64,000 nt of DNA from Aquicella siphonis. Lineage in GTDB: Bacteria > Pseudomonadota > Gammaproteobacteria > DSM-16500. Shown here one piece after another: positions 1-9,477 of the stretch. The notes beneath the pieces were generated by a model. That model worked only from the letters and a program-made list of their open reading frames with translations. It had not been told where the DNA came from and made no database searches. The stretch lies in NCBI RefSeq assembly GCF_902459485.1, contig NZ_LR699119.1, positions 1,984,001 through 2,048,000 on the forward strand, read 5' to 3'. How positions within the stretch are numbered: the first letter of the stretch is position 1; each line of letters begins with the position of its first letter. Made by a program: the position numbers and the translations under genes.

Positions 1-2323
1 GTAAACCGTTTTCCCACGCCGACCTTGCTGCGCTGACCGGCAAGTCTATGACCGCGTTCATTTTCAGCCGCGGTTCTTTCGTGGTTTCACCAATAATAAA
101 AGCGTTGACCCGGCGCTGTTCAAAAAGCTGCCTGATATCTTTCTGACTGTCGCGGGGAATTTCCAGAATAAATCCGCCTGTTTCCGCAAACAGTTTTTTG
201 TCAGCAGCCAGCTCGCCGGGAATGTCGATTTGCACGCCTATGCGGTTTTTAAAACTCATTTCCGCCAACGCCGCGGCAGCGCCGCCTTCTGAAATATCAT
301 GGGCTGCCAGTACCCAGCCATTTTGTATGGCTTCATGCACCGCGTGAATTTCATCAGAAAAGGTTTTCAAGTCCGGCTTGGGAACCCGGCTTCCCAATTC
401 ATTATAAAGTTGATAGTAAACACTGCCGCCGCATTCATCCTTACGCTCACCTACCATGACCAGCAGTGAATCCGTCCGCTTCAGATCATACGTCATCGCC
501 CTGGAAACGTCTGGCAGCGAGCCCAGGCAGGCAATCATGGGACTGGGTGGAATCGCACCCTGCGATGATTCATTATAAAGCGAGACATTCCCGGAAATAA
601 TCGGCAAGGTTGCCTGGGGATAGTCTTTCAGCGACACGGCCTGGCATGCATCAGCAATGCCGCGCACCGATTCAATGAATTCATTCATTTGTTCAGGTTT
701 TTCGGGATTGCCAAAGCACAGGCAGTCCGAAAGCGAAAGCGGGGTTGCGCCGGCTGCGGTGATATTACGCACGGACTCGACCACGGCGTTAACCGCCCCC
801 CAGTAGGCATCGATCTTGTTATAACGCGGATTCTGGTCCAGCGAAAGAGCAATGCCGACCTGGCGGATTTCTTCAGGATATCTGTCATCATTAAACGGTG
901 CCATGACTCCGGCGTCAGCCCAGCCCGCCTCCACCACAGTACGGCCTTGTACCTGTTTATCATAGGTTTCGTATATAGGCGCGCGCGAAGCGATATTCTC
1001 GTGCGCAAGCAGTCTGAGCAGCACGTCATTAAAATTTTCCGGCGCGGGCAGCGAGGGTTCTGCCGCCGCCGCAGGCCGCGCTGCATGAGCCCGGTCATAA
1101 TGGATGCCCTTGGTGACATCGTGCGCCTGTGCGCGCACCAACTCCCTGCCGTGGTACTTCACTACATAGAGGCCGTCCGTGCGAATCTTGCCAATCACTG
1201 CCGCACGCGCGCCCTCGGACACCTGAGGGAGGGCAAAGGTTTCATTGTAATGTCCGAGAATCAGTTCAACGAGATTTTCAGGCACAACCCACATGAACCG
1301 CTCCTGGGTCTCTGAACACAAGATCACGGCCGGAAGCAAATCCGGCATGCCGGTAGGAACCTGTTCCAGGTCTACTTCAGCGCCATAACCGCCGGCTTCC
1401 GCCAATTCCACGCTGGCGCAGGCGACGCCACCCGCCCCCAGGTCTTTAAATCCGACTTTATCAATCAAGCCTTTTTCACGAAGAATTTTGAATAAGGCAT
1501 AATTGGCCTTCAGGATATGCCTCTGTAAAAATGCATTGGGTTCCTGCACCGCGCCTTTGTTGCGTTCCTGATGTTCTTCCTTCAGGGTAGCCGAGGCGAA
1601 TGCCGCCCCGCCAAAACCACTGTTATCCGTGGGTTTGCCGACCAGAATAAAAACATAGCCATCCGCATCCGGCGGGGCGTAAGAATGGATAACGTGATCT
1701 TCACGCACCACCCCCAGCGTCACGACCGTGACCAGGCAGTTTTCATTATAAGCGGTATCGTAATAAACATCCCCGGCAAGATTCGGGATGCCCAGCGGGT
1801 TGCCATAACCCGCGATTCCACTCACAACACCTTCATGGATCCAGTGTGTTTTGGGACGGTGTATGTCCCCGAAACGCAAACTGTCCGCAACGGCGATAAC
1901 TTCCGCGCCCATGCAGCAAACATCGCGCACATTCCCGCCCACGCCGGTCGCCGCACCTTCATAAGGCACAATTTGTGAAGGATGGTTGTGTGATTCGTGG
2001 CTCACCACCACACCGTAACGCACGCCCAGATTATCGGCCGCGACCGCCACAATACCCGCATCTTCGCGCGGCCCGAGAATGACATGCGGCCCATCAGTGA
2101 CAAACTGTTTAAGATACTTGCGGCTGCTTTTATAGGAACAATGTTCCGAGCCCTGTATGGACCACAGGACACATTCGGCAAAAGTGGGAGGACGCTTAAG
2201 CAGGGCATTTTGAATGGTCAGCGCTTCATCAACAGTCAGGCCGAGGTGGTATTGGCGTAAAGTCTGCTCAATTGCCTCTCTGGATAGCTGGGAAAAATCA
2301 AGAACGTCAGGTGTCTGCTGCAT
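1..2323 (-). CDS. purL: Phosphoribosylformylglycinamidine synthase, PurL (partial, 3' end outside window)
   Basis: FGAM synthase converts FGAR, glutamine and ATP to FGAM in de novo purine synthesis. I translated the reverse strand by hand: it is open from an ATG at 2323 to the window edge, 774 codons without a stop. The N-terminus carries the GSEHCSYKSS motif at about residue 60 and SHESHNHPS after it, followed by GAATGVGGNVRD, typical of the PurL synthetase domain. The motif lies close to the N-terminus, as in the small-type PurL that works with separate PurS and PurQ; the large fused enzyme has a longer N-terminal part. The translation reaches 774 residues without ending, so a C-terminal extension or glutaminase part could lie outside. 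No purS or purQ is in the window. Confidence 0.93.
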   Translation of the reverse strand, partial: MQQTPDVLDFSQLSREAIEQTLRQYHLGLTVDEALTIQNALLKRPPTFAECVLWSIQGSEHCSYKSSRKYLKQFVTDGPHVILGPREDAGIVAVAADNLGVRYGVVVSHESHNHPSQIVPYEGAATGVGGNVRDVCCMGAEVIAVADSLRFGDIHRPKTHWIHEGVVSGIAGYGNPLGIPNLAGDVYYDTAYNENCLVTVVTLGVVREDHVIHSYAPPDADGYVFILVGKPTDNSGFGGAAFASATLKEEHQERNKGAVQEPNAFLQRHILKANYALFKILREKGLIDKVGFKDLGAGGVACASVELAEAGGYGAEVDLEQVPTGMPDLLPAVILCSETQERFMWVVPENLVELILGHYNETFALPQVSEGARAAVIGKIRTDGLYVVKYHGRELVRAQAHDVTKGIHYDRAHAARPAAAAEPSLPAPENFNDVLLRLLAHENIASRAPIYETYDKQVQGRTVVEAGWADAGVMAPFNDDRYPEEIRQVGIALSLDQNPRYNKIDAYWGAVNAVVESVRNITAAGATPLSLSDCLCFGNPEKPEQMNEFIESVRGIADACQAVSLKDYPQATLPIISGNVSLYNESSQGAIPPSPMIACLGSLPDVSRAMTYDLKRTDSLLVMVGERKDECGGSVYYQLYNELGSRVPKPDLKTFSDEIHAVHEAIQNGWVLAAHDISEGGAAAALAEMSFKNRIGVQIDIPGELAADKKLFAETGGFILEIPRDSQKDIRQLFEQRRVNAFIIGETTKEPRLKMNAVIDLPVSAARSAWENGL

Positions 2324-2521
2324 TTACAGGCCCTAATCTAATGGTCAATCGTGGGCATAAGATAGCGGTGTTTGGGAGTAAAATCAAATGATGCCGTGGA
2401 GAAACGGTCATTTTAACAGACATTGAGCGCTGCCATCCCCGTTCAGAGAATGCTCGTTTAGCTGCCAGTCTTTGATTCTGTCAGCTTCGCTCCGAACCCC
2501 GCGTCCCTATGAGTATCGTCG

Positions 2522-3235
2522 TCAGCCGAAATGCAGCGCCATGGCAAGCAAGACCAGATCCATGCTGCCCAGTTGGTGCGAGTTACCCACTCGCTGGATA
2601 CGCGTATAAGAAAGATCCATGGATATGTCCGGCCTGAAGTCATAACCCAGGCCTATACCGCCGGTGGGATAGAGCCGGTTAGTGATATCACTGTCATCCG
2701 CGGTTGCCACCAGGCCGGTTTCAGATACATTGACAGACATGTTTGACCGCCCGGTGAGATAAGCAAGACCCAGCTTTCCATAGAGATTGAAGCAGCAAGG
2801 CAAAGGATAGATATATTTTCCGACCAGATCAAAGGCGCTGGTTTTGAATGTGCCTGAAGTACCCGCCTGATAGGGAAGACCTGTCGTGTGGTCATCACCA
2901 GAGGCGTAAGCATCGATAGGTAGGCGCGGGAACAAGGTCCAGCCGATTTCAGCCGCCCAATGATAGCCTATCTGATATCCGCCGAAGACACGCCAGGCAA
3001 ATCCGGTTTCATCCGTTGTCCCCTTGAAGTTGGTTACGGTAAAGTTCCCATACCCCAGGGCTTCATTGATCATCTGGCCCATGTCACCTCTTGACACACC
3101 GCTCTCGGTGACATTGCCCCAGCCCAGTTGACCGCCAAGATACAAACCCGGCTGGGCGGCATGAGACTGTGTGCCCGACATGAGCAAGGCGCCCGACATG
3201 ATCGCTGCCGCCGCCATTTGTTTCCAGTCAGCCAT
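2522..3235 (-). CDS. Outer-membrane beta-barrel protein, paralog A
   Basis: 237 residues. A signal peptide ends near 'SHAAQPG', and the mature part begins with GLYLGGQLGWGNV, a pattern of small OmpA/opacity-type eight-stranded barrels. The chain alternates polar and hydrophobic residues in strand-like stretches and ends in a phenylalanine-containing strand (MALHFG). It is the same length as the neighbouring gene at 3382-4095 and aligns with it throughout (GxYxGGQLGxGNV, FxGYQ, YxRIQxVGxS), so the two arose by tandem duplication. The role is unknown; porin, adhesin or structural surface protein are all possible. Convergence of this copy away from the paralog is greater in the loops. Confidence 0.8.
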   Translation of the reverse strand: MADWKQMAAAAIMSGALLMSGTQSHAAQPGLYLGGQLGWGNVTESGVSRGDMGQMINEALGYGNFTVTNFKGTTDETGFAWRVFGGYQIGYHWAAEIGWTLFPRLPIDAYASGDDHTTGLPYQAGTSGTFKTSAFDLVGKYIYPLPCCFNLYGKLGLAYLTGRSNMSVNVSETGLVATADDSDITNRLYPTGGIGLGYDFRPDISMDLSYTRIQRVGNSHQLGSMDLVLLAMALHFG

Positions 3236-3334
3236 ATCAAAAGTCCTTTTTCTTTTTTTAATGCCAGCTATGAGCTTAATCGGAATTGATAAAAAAAACT
3301 ATGGGAGGGAAAAACAACGAAGGGCGGAAAAAGA

Positions 3335-3360
3335 AAGGGCGCTGTGTTTGCAGCGCCCTT
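3335..3360 (-). terminator. Rho-independent terminator of the upstream barrel gene
   Basis: A perfect 10-bp inverted repeat, AAGGGCGCTG / CAGCGCCCTT, with a 6-nt loop. Read on the minus strand it is followed by TCTTTTTCC. It lies 22 bp past the stop of the barrel gene at 3382-4095 and separates the two paralogs into different transcripts. Confidence 0.85.
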
Positions 3361-3381
3361 CAGACATCTTAGCCAATATAA

Positions 3382-4095
3382 TTAGCCAATGTAGTAGGTC
3401 AAACCAACGCTGACCAGGTCGGTGCTGCCGATGTTGCTTGAGCTGCCGACTTTCTGGATACGGTTGTAAGACAAATCCGCCGCCACGTTGCTGGTGAAAT
3501 CATAGCTTGCGCCCACACCAACGGTCGGGAAAATCTTGTGCGAATTTTTGCTGCCGCTGCCGGAAACGGTCACGCCGGCTTCGGAGGCAGAAGCAGAAGC
3601 GTGCGCACGGCTCATGATGTACGCAGCACCGACTTTACCGTATACGCTGACATTGTTTTGCAGCGGATAAATGCCCTTGGCAACCAGATCCACAGCATCG
3701 GTCTTGATATTGCCGCGAGCGTTTGCGGTCACGGTTGAACCACCAGGATTGTTATCGGTGGCAGTGGCGGAAGCCTTGGTGTTCATGGTGCTGAACTTGC
3801 TCCAGCCCAATTCACCCGCCCAGTTGGAATTCACCTGATAACCTGCGAACAGACGTCCGGCAAGTCCCGTGTCTTTGCCGCTGTTGTTGAAAGAATTGAC
3901 TGTAAATTTATTGTTGCCCACTGCAGAGCCGATTAAATCGTTCATGTCCGTGCGGGAAATATCAGATTGATGGACGTTGCCATAACCTAATTGACCACCG
4001 ACATAAAATCCTGGTGCGGCAGCGAAAGCATTCGCTGTGACCAAACTTGAAAGACCCAGTGCAGCTACTCCTAACATTATTTTTTTAGTTAACAT
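3382..4095 (-). CDS. Outer-membrane beta-barrel protein, paralog B
   Basis: 237 residues. A clear signal peptide is followed by AFAAAPGFYVGGQLGYGNV, then repeated amphipathic strands, and the chain ends with a hydrophobic strand LTYYIG. The fold expected is a small OmpA-like barrel of the outer membrane. An AGGAG-like site (AGGAGCTTAAAC) precedes the ATG. The gene has its own terminator (3335-3360) and a 239-bp upstream region shared with the divergent pot operon. It is rich in Ala, Ser, Thr and Asn in the predicted loops. Function beyond membrane location cannot be read from the sequence. Confidence 0.82.
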   Translation of the reverse strand: MLTKKIMLGVAALGLSSLVTANAFAAAPGFYVGGQLGYGNVHQSDISRTDMNDLIGSAVGNNKFTVNSFNNSGKDTGLAGRLFAGYQVNSNWAGELGWSKFSTMNTKASATATDNNPGGSTVTANARGNIKTDAVDLVAKGIYPLQNNVSVYGKVGAAYIMSRAHASASASEAGVTVSGSGSKNSHKIFPTVGVGASYDFTSNVAADLSYNRIQKVGSSSNIGSTDLVSVGLTYYIG

Positions 4096-4334
4096 GTTTA
4101 AGCTCCTGTGTGTAATTTACGTGGCTATATTAATTATGAAAGCAAAAATAATCAACTTTACATTTGATGGGCATTTTTTACTCTAACCGGGATGCGCAGT
4201 ATTTTTTCAGGGTGACTGCGTCTCACAATATGGCGTGGTAAAATACACTTGTAAAAAACTGGACATCAGATCACATTAGACACATAATCTGCGCCTTTTT
4301 TCTGATTCTACTTTTGCCTGACAAAAGTTAAGGG

Positions 4335-5438
4335 ATGGTGGTGGCCAAAAACGTTGTTGAACTGCGAGGTATATACAAGTCAATCCATGATCATGAGATC
4401 TTGCATGATATCAACCTCGAAGTACAAGAAGGTGAATTTTTAACTCTGCTAGGACCATCAGGGTGCGGCAAAACCACCCTGCTGCGTCTCATTTCCGGTT
4501 TCGAAGAACCTACGCAAGGCAACATATTCATAGACGGCAAAGATGTAAGCGGACTGCCGCCGCATCAGCGTCATGTCCACACCGTTTTTCAAAGCTACGC
4601 CCTCTTCCCGCACATGACTGTTTTTGAAAACATCGCCTTCGGCTTGCGCTGCCAGAAAGTGCCGCAAATTGAAATCAGTGAACGCGTCGCAGACGTGTTA
4701 AAGATGGTGAAACTCGAACGTTTCGCGGAGAGAAAGCCCAGCCAGTTAAGCGGCGGCCAGCAGCAGCGGGTTGCCATCGCGCGCGCCGCGGTCAACCGCC
4801 CGCGCGTTCTCCTGCTGGATGAACCCCTGTCTTCTCTCGATTACCGGCTGCGAAAAACCATGCAGATAGAACTCAAGCAGCTGCAGCGCACGCTGGAAAT
4901 CACATTCATCTTCGTCACGCACGACCAGGAAGAAGCTCTTTCCATGTCCGACCGTGTTGTGGTGATGCAGGAAGGCTATATCGAACAAATTGGCACCCCG
5001 CGCCAGGTCTATGAAGAACCCAGCACATTGAAAGTCGCAACCTTCATAGGTGAAGTCAATATTTTTGAAGGCGAAATTCTCAGCACGGACGGCAACCGGC
5101 AAATCATGGTCAGCATTCTTGACAAACAGCGCATGGCTAAAAGCACGCGTCTGTGCCTGCCGGGTGAAAAAGTGCATGTGCTCATACGTCCTGAAGATGT
5201 GCGTGTCTGGAATCAGCATGAAGTGACCGATACCGCAGACATGTTTGCAGGCACCGTGGAAGAAGTCATTTATAAGGGCACGACGGTCGACCTGATCGTA
5301 CGGCTCGCCAACAATAAAATTGTCGCCGCCACGGAATTTTTCGATGAAGATGACGACCGGCTGGAGTACAAGATGGGAGAACAAGTCTGGGTAAACTGGA
5401 CACCGGGGTGGGAGGTCATCTTGCCGCATGAGACATGA
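4335..5438 (+). CDS. potA: Spermidine/putrescine ABC transporter ATP-binding protein PotA
   Basis: 367 residues. The cytoplasmic ATPase powers polyamine import. Walker A (GPSGCGKTT, about residue 39), the Q-loop, signature [14 protein letters not shown] (about 137) and Walker [10 protein letters not shown] (about 160) are intact, and a C-terminal TOBE-like domain holds the usual PotA ending. The Shine-Dalgarno AAGGG abuts the ATG at 4335, so an in-frame GTG at 4341, 6 nt from it, may be the true start. It is the first gene of potABCD and overlaps potB by 11 nt, indicating translational coupling. Confidence 0.95.
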   Translation: MVVAKNVVELRGIYKSIHDHEILHDINLEVQEGEFLTLLGPSGCGKTTLLRLISGFEEPTQGNIFIDGKDVSGLPPHQRHVHTVFQSYALFPHMTVFENIAFGLRCQKVPQIEISERVADVLKMVKLERFAERKPSQLSGGQQQRVAIARAAVNRPRVLLLDEPLSSLDYRLRKTMQIELKQLQRTLEITFIFVTHDQEEALSMSDRVVVMQEGYIEQIGTPRQVYEEPSTLKVATFIGEVNIFEGEILSTDGNRQIMVSILDKQRMAKSTRLCLPGEKVHVLIRPEDVRVWNQHEVTDTADMFAGTVEEVIYKGTTVDLIVRLANNKIVAATEFFDEDDDRLEYKMGEQVWVNWTPGWEVILPHET

Positions 5439-6282
5439 CGACCGTTTCAAACAGTTTTCCCTGATACTGGTGTGGGTATGGATGTTTCTGTTCGCCCTGC
5501 TGCCCTTCTGTCTCGTCATCGCGTCCAGTTTTTTAAGCCATGATGAAAATAATCTCATTGAACTGCCGGTCACACTAGGGAATTATGCACAGTTAAACAA
5601 CTTCACGTATATACGAATTTTTGAAAAGTCTTTCATCATTGCGGGGACTTGCACATTACTGTGCCTTGTCATTGGCTACCCTTTCGCCTATCTCATCGCA
5701 CGCATGCAAAGCCAATGGAAAAACTTTCTATTACTGCTGGTCATCATACCCTTCTGGACCAGTTCGCTGATCCGCAGTTACGCGCTCATCGCCATCATTA
5801 AAGCCAAGGGCATTCTCAACTCCCTGCTGATCGCCCTGGGCGCCATAGACCATCCTCTCCCCATTCTATTCACTAATTACGCCGTCATGATCGGTCTCGT
5901 GTATAACCTCCTGCCATTCATGATCCTGCCCATCATGACCAATGTGGAAAGACTGGATAACCGTCTGATTGACGCGGCGCGTGATCTGGGAGCAAACCGT
6001 TTTACCACTTTCCGGAAAATCATTGTTCCCCTGACCATCCCCGGCATCATCTCGGGTTCCATTTTGGTGTTTCTGCCTGCGATGACCATCTTTTATATCC
6101 CTGATATTCTGGGCGGAGCAAAATCCGTCCTGCTCGGCAACCTGATCCAGAACCAGTTTCTCATCGCCCAGAACTGGCCAATGGGATCAGCCTTCAGCGC
6201 CGTGCTCACACTGGTACTCGCGACACTCATCCTGGTTTATGTCTGGGTAACCCGCGGCGGCAAAAAACGGGAGTGGATATGA
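5428..6282 (+). CDS. potB: Spermidine/putrescine permease PotB
   Basis: 284 residues with about six transmembrane helices, one of the two inner-membrane permease subunits of the polyamine importer. The EAA loop that docks on the ATPase is visible as DAARDLGANRFTTFRKI near residue 181. The start lies within the end of potA. The length matches the PotB family (about 275-285). Confidence 0.94.
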   Translation: MRHDDRFKQFSLILVWVWMFLFALLPFCLVIASSFLSHDENNLIELPVTLGNYAQLNNFTYIRIFEKSFIIAGTCTLLCLVIGYPFAYLIARMQSQWKNFLLLLVIIPFWTSSLIRSYALIAIIKAKGILNSLLIALGAIDHPLPILFTNYAVMIGLVYNLLPFMILPIMTNVERLDNRLIDAARDLGANRFTTFRKIIVPLTIPGIISGSILVFLPAMTIFYIPDILGGAKSVLLGNLIQNQFLIAQNWPMGSAFSAVLTLVLATLILVYVWVTRGGKKREWI

Positions 6283-6325
6283 AAAATCATTCCTGCCGCC
6301 GCGCCGCTATCGGGAGAAAATTCTG

Positions 6326-7099
6326 ATGAACATGAGGCCGCTGCAGCAAATGTCGTACCTGACGCTCATCTATTTGTTCTTTTATATTCCGATTATTATC
6401 CTGATCGTTTATTCATTTAATGATTCGCAATATTCACTCTTATGGCACGGGTTTACCTGGCGATGGTATGCGGAATTGTTTTCCGACAGCGACTTATGGA
6501 TTTCAACCTGGCACTCGTTTCTGCTGGGATTATCCTCAGCCTCCGTTGCCACTCTGATCGGCATGATCGCCGCCGTCAGTCTGTATCGCTATCGTTTCAT
6601 GGGTAGAAATTTTTTAAACGGTCTTGTTTTCATCCTCATTCTGTCACCTGAGATTGTGACCGGAGCATCCCTGCTGATACTCTTTACCTTCCTGCGCCTT
6701 GAGCTTGGTTTCACGAGTCTGTTACTCGCGCACATCAGCTTTTGCATCCCTTTTGTCATTGTGACCGCGTACAGCCGGCTGATCAGCTTCGACAAAAACA
6801 TATTTGAAGCGGCCAAGGACCTGGGCGCCAATGATTTGCTCATACTGAGAAGCATTATTTTACCGCTCTTGTGGCCCGCGCTGTTCGCAGGCTGGCTGCT
6901 CAGCTTCACACTCTCGCTGGACGATGTGATCATCAGTTATTTCGTTGCCGGTCCGGAATTTCAGATTTTACCGCTGCAAATTTTTTCCATGGTCCGTTCC
7001 GGCATCAAGCCGGAAATTAACGCGCTCTGCAGCGTTTTGTTCTGCGTGACCCTGACATTCATTGTTTTATCCCAACTGGCTCTGAGGAAAAAAGCATGA
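6326..7099 (+). CDS. potC: Spermidine/putrescine permease PotC
   Basis: 257 residues, the second permease subunit, with about six membrane helices and the EAA loop EAAKDLGANDLLILRS near residue 160. A GGGAGA ribosome-binding site lies 8 nt before the ATG. It follows potB by 43 nt and overlaps potD by 4 nt (ATGA), so the four genes are clearly one operon. Confidence 0.94.
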   Translation: MNMRPLQQMSYLTLIYLFFYIPIIILIVYSFNDSQYSLLWHGFTWRWYAELFSDSDLWISTWHSFLLGLSSASVATLIGMIAAVSLYRYRFMGRNFLNGLVFILILSPEIVTGASLLILFTFLRLELGFTSLLLAHISFCIPFVIVTAYSRLISFDKNIFEAAKDLGANDLLILRSIILPLLWPALFAGWLLSFTLSLDDVIISYFVAGPEFQILPLQIFSMVRSGIKPEINALCSVLFCVTLTFIVLSQLALRKKA

Positions 7100-8130
7100 G
7101 ACGTTTCCTCTTTTTCATCCTGATCCTGATCATCCCGCTGGCCGCGTCAGGAAAAAACAGAGTCGTCAATATCTACGCTTGGACTGGAGAAATACCTGAT
7201 TTTGTCGTGCGAATGTTTGAAAAGGAAACCGGCATCAAAGTCAATATTTCAACCTATGAAAACAATGAAATCATGTATGCCAAAATCCGCGCCGCCAAAA
7301 ATCCCGGTTATGACCTGATCATGCCGTCCAGTTACTATGTCGACCGCATGTCCAGACAAGGCCTGCTGCAAAAACTGGACAAATCCCGGCTCACAAACTG
7401 GAAAAACCTGAGCCCGGATTTCCTGCATCCCGCTTACGACCCTGGCACGGAATACAGTGTTCCTTTCATCTGGGGCATTACGGGAATTTTTTATAACAGT
7501 GACTATTTTCCCGTGAACAGCATCAATAAATGGTCGGATTTCTGGGATGCGCGCTTTTATAACAAACTCATGCTGCTGGACGATACCCGGGAAGTATTTT
7601 CCATGGCCTTGATGACATTGGGTTACTCCGCCAATGACAAGGATCCGGCGCACATCAAGGAGGCATTTTTAAAACTGAAAGAATTAATGAAGAATGTAAA
7701 GGTTTTTTCAACGGACACGGTTGTATCCATCATTATTGATGAAGACGCCACTGTCGGCATGGCCTGGAACGGCGATACCTACAAAGCCTCGCTGGACAAC
7801 AAGCGTGTGAAGTTTGTGTTTCCCCGGGAAGGTTTTGTGATCTGGGTGGATAATTTTGCCATTCCTGTTTCCGCGCCTCACAAGGACACAGCCTATACAT
7901 TCATCAACTTTATTCTGCGCCCCGAAATCGCCAAGGAAATCGCTCTTTATACACACTTCCCCATTACCAATCTCGCGGGAAAAAAAATGCTGCCCGAGAA
8001 CATACGCAACAACCCGGTCGTCTATCCTACCCGGGAAATCATGAAACAGGGGCACTTCCAGACAGATGTGGGGGATGATACGCTCGCGCTCTTTGAAAAA
8101 TACTGGGAAGAATTGAAAATCAGCGGCTGA
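7096..8130 (+). CDS. potD: Periplasmic spermidine/putrescine-binding protein PotD
   Basis: 344 residues. An N-terminal signal peptide (RRFLFFILILIIPLAASG) is followed by VVNIYAWTGEIPDFVVR, which resembles the LYFYNWTEYVP start of PotD. The acidic and aromatic polyamine-contact segments (for example TVGMAWNGDTY) are recognisable. It delivers polyamines to PotABC. The predicted mature N-terminus has no lipobox Cys, so it is soluble in the periplasm. A GC-rich hairpin lies about 75 bp beyond the stop. Confidence 0.93.
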   Translation: MRRFLFFILILIIPLAASGKNRVVNIYAWTGEIPDFVVRMFEKETGIKVNISTYENNEIMYAKIRAAKNPGYDLIMPSSYYVDRMSRQGLLQKLDKSRLTNWKNLSPDFLHPAYDPGTEYSVPFIWGITGIFYNSDYFPVNSINKWSDFWDARFYNKLMLLDDTREVFSMALMTLGYSANDKDPAHIKEAFLKLKELMKNVKVFSTDTVVSIIIDEDATVGMAWNGDTYKASLDNKRVKFVFPREGFVIWVDNFAIPVSAPHKDTAYTFINFILRPEIAKEIALYTHFPITNLAGKKMLPENIRNNPVVYPTREIMKQGHFQTDVGDDTLALFEKYWEELKISG

Positions 8131-8204
8131 CGGCCCCGGCATCACCTTGAGAAACGGTTTCGCGCCCTGTCATCCCTGAACATGCCTCAAGATCACATGA
8201 TGGG

Positions 8205-8222
8205 CCCGCGGCAAGCCGCGGG
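8205..8222. terminator. Possible bidirectional terminator between potD and the GNAT gene
   Basis: Inverted repeat CCCGCGGC / GCCGCGGG with almost no loop (about 4 nt once the inner pairs open), located between two convergent genes. On the plus strand it is followed by AATTGATTTT, a weak U-tract. Position supports a terminator; the tract does not make it certain. Confidence 0.5.
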
Positions 8223-8230
8223 AATTGATT

Positions 8231-8677
8231 TTAACTCAGATTCACTTTCATCATGATATAGGGATTATAAATTTCCGTCTTGAAGTCAAACTTTTGGTAA
8301 AGACCGTGGGCGTCTTCAGTCATCAGGAACCAGCGGAAAATCCCTCTCAGCCGGGTATGCTCGAAGATATACTTGAGCAAAGCCTGGCCAACCCCCTTGC
8401 CGCGGTGAGGCTCATCTATAAAGACATCCCACAATGACGCAAATTCAGAGTGATCACTGATAACACGTGAAAATCCTATTTGCCTGCCTTGGTAGAAAAC
8501 AGAAAAACAGAGTGAGTTTTCAATCACCAGGGGAAACCGCTCCGGCGGGAGGCCGGTAGAATACCGCGACGGGATGCATAAGAGGTTATAAAGATATTCG
8601 AGATCTATGCGCTTTTTGTCCGCTGTAAAAACATACTCACCAAACGCGCCATCAGGATAAACCGCTCTAAGTGTCAT
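8231..8677 (-). CDS. GNAT-family N-acetyltransferase
   Basis: 148 residues. The acetyl-CoA-binding motif A is seen as VFIDEPHRGKGVGQALL (R/QxxGxG/A, about residue 90), followed by the GFYxK-like segment LYQKFDF near 130. These mark a GCN5-related acetyltransferase. The overall pattern (YLYNLLCIPSRYSTGLP, then a GFSRVISD strand) resembles small-molecule-type GNATs found as orphan genes in gammaproteobacteria. The acceptor substrate cannot be deduced. It is monocistronic and convergent with potD. Confidence 0.85.
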   Translation of the reverse strand: MTLRAVYPDGAFGEYVFTADKKRIDLEYLYNLLCIPSRYSTGLPPERFPLVIENSLCFSVFYQGRQIGFSRVISDHSEFASLWDVFIDEPHRGKGVGQALLKYIFEHTRLRGIFRWFLMTEDAHGLYQKFDFKTEIYNPYIMMKVNLS

Positions 8678-8831
8678 GATTCATACGCTCTTTTTTGTTA
8701 TGATCACCCGCACTTCAGGATGCGTCCCGTCATGAGGGAACTTCTTTGACGATAGAAAATTTGGCATAGTCATTTTGTCAGTATAGAATAGCCCAGCGAT
8801 TCTCAAGAATCACTATTTGAGGAGTTATTCC

Positions 8832-9290
8832 ATGAAAAAAATGTTTACAGCGTTTGTTGTGTTGCTTTGTTCCATCAGCCTGTTAGGGTGTCAAAACATG
8901 TCCAAACAGGATGTGGGCGTGCTGTCAGGCGGTGTGGCCGGCGGCTTGATCGGCAGCACGGTTGGCAAGGGAAGCGGACAGATATTAGCGATCGCGGCTG
9001 GCACTATCGCCGGCGCCATTATCGGCGGCTCCATAGGTAAAAGCATGGATGATACCGACAGATTAAAGATGAACAGGGCACTGGATAATAACCCGGTCGG
9101 CAAACCCGCCTACTGGCATAATGCGGACTCTGGCGCAGCTTATGAAGTCGTTCCCACCAAGAATGTGACTGTGGGCGGCAACGAGTATTGCCGTGAATAC
9201 CGCACCGTTGCAAATATCGCAGGCAAGAAACAGCAAATGTACGGCACGGCCTGCCGTCAGCCGGACGGCACCTGGCAAGCTGTCAGCTAA
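8832..9290 (+). CDS. Glycine-zipper outer-membrane lipoprotein (17-kDa antigen/SlyB-like)
   Basis: 152 residues. The signal peptide ends in a lipobox, SLLGC (Cys at about residue 18). Next comes a glycine-zipper 2TM segment (GGVAGGLIGSTVGKG ... GTIAGAIIGGSIG) and a soluble C-terminal domain with two conserved Cys, as in rickettsial 17-kDa antigen-like proteins. The start is set by GAGGAG 7 nt upstream of ATG 8832; a TTG at 8817 overlaps that ribosome-binding site and is unlikely. It is probably anchored in the outer membrane. A strong terminator follows. Confidence 0.85.
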   Translation: MKKMFTAFVVLLCSISLLGCQNMSKQDVGVLSGGVAGGLIGSTVGKGSGQILAIAAGTIAGAIIGGSIGKSMDDTDRLKMNRALDNNPVGKPAYWHNADSGAAYEVVPTKNVTVGGNEYCREYRTVANIAGKKQQMYGTACRQPDGTWQAVS

Positions 9291-9302
9291 CCTCCTGACT
9301 TG

Positions 9303-9332
9303 AAAATCCCGGGGCGCAGTCCCGGGATTTTT
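9303..9332 (+). terminator. Rho-independent terminator
   Basis: AAAATCCCGGG / CCCGGGATTTT, an 11-bp perfect stem with a 7-nt loop and a T run, 12 bp after the glycine-zipper lipoprotein stop codon. It isolates that gene from radA. Confidence 0.9.
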
Positions 9333-9477
9333 CACCCTCCCCGCACGCCACCCCCAAGCTTTCCGTTTATACATTCTTCCCAGTCCTCCCAGCTGCTTCC
9401 TTTGCACGCTTTTCGGGGATTGTTGAATGCTTTTCGTTTAAACTATGTCACAACAGGATATAAAGGCCCACATCGCC

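Noticed and set aside
685-2260. Plus- and minus-strand frames of 60-208 codons in the first 2.3 kb
   Set aside because: They lie over the purL reading frame, which runs off the window edge and gives a full PurL translation.
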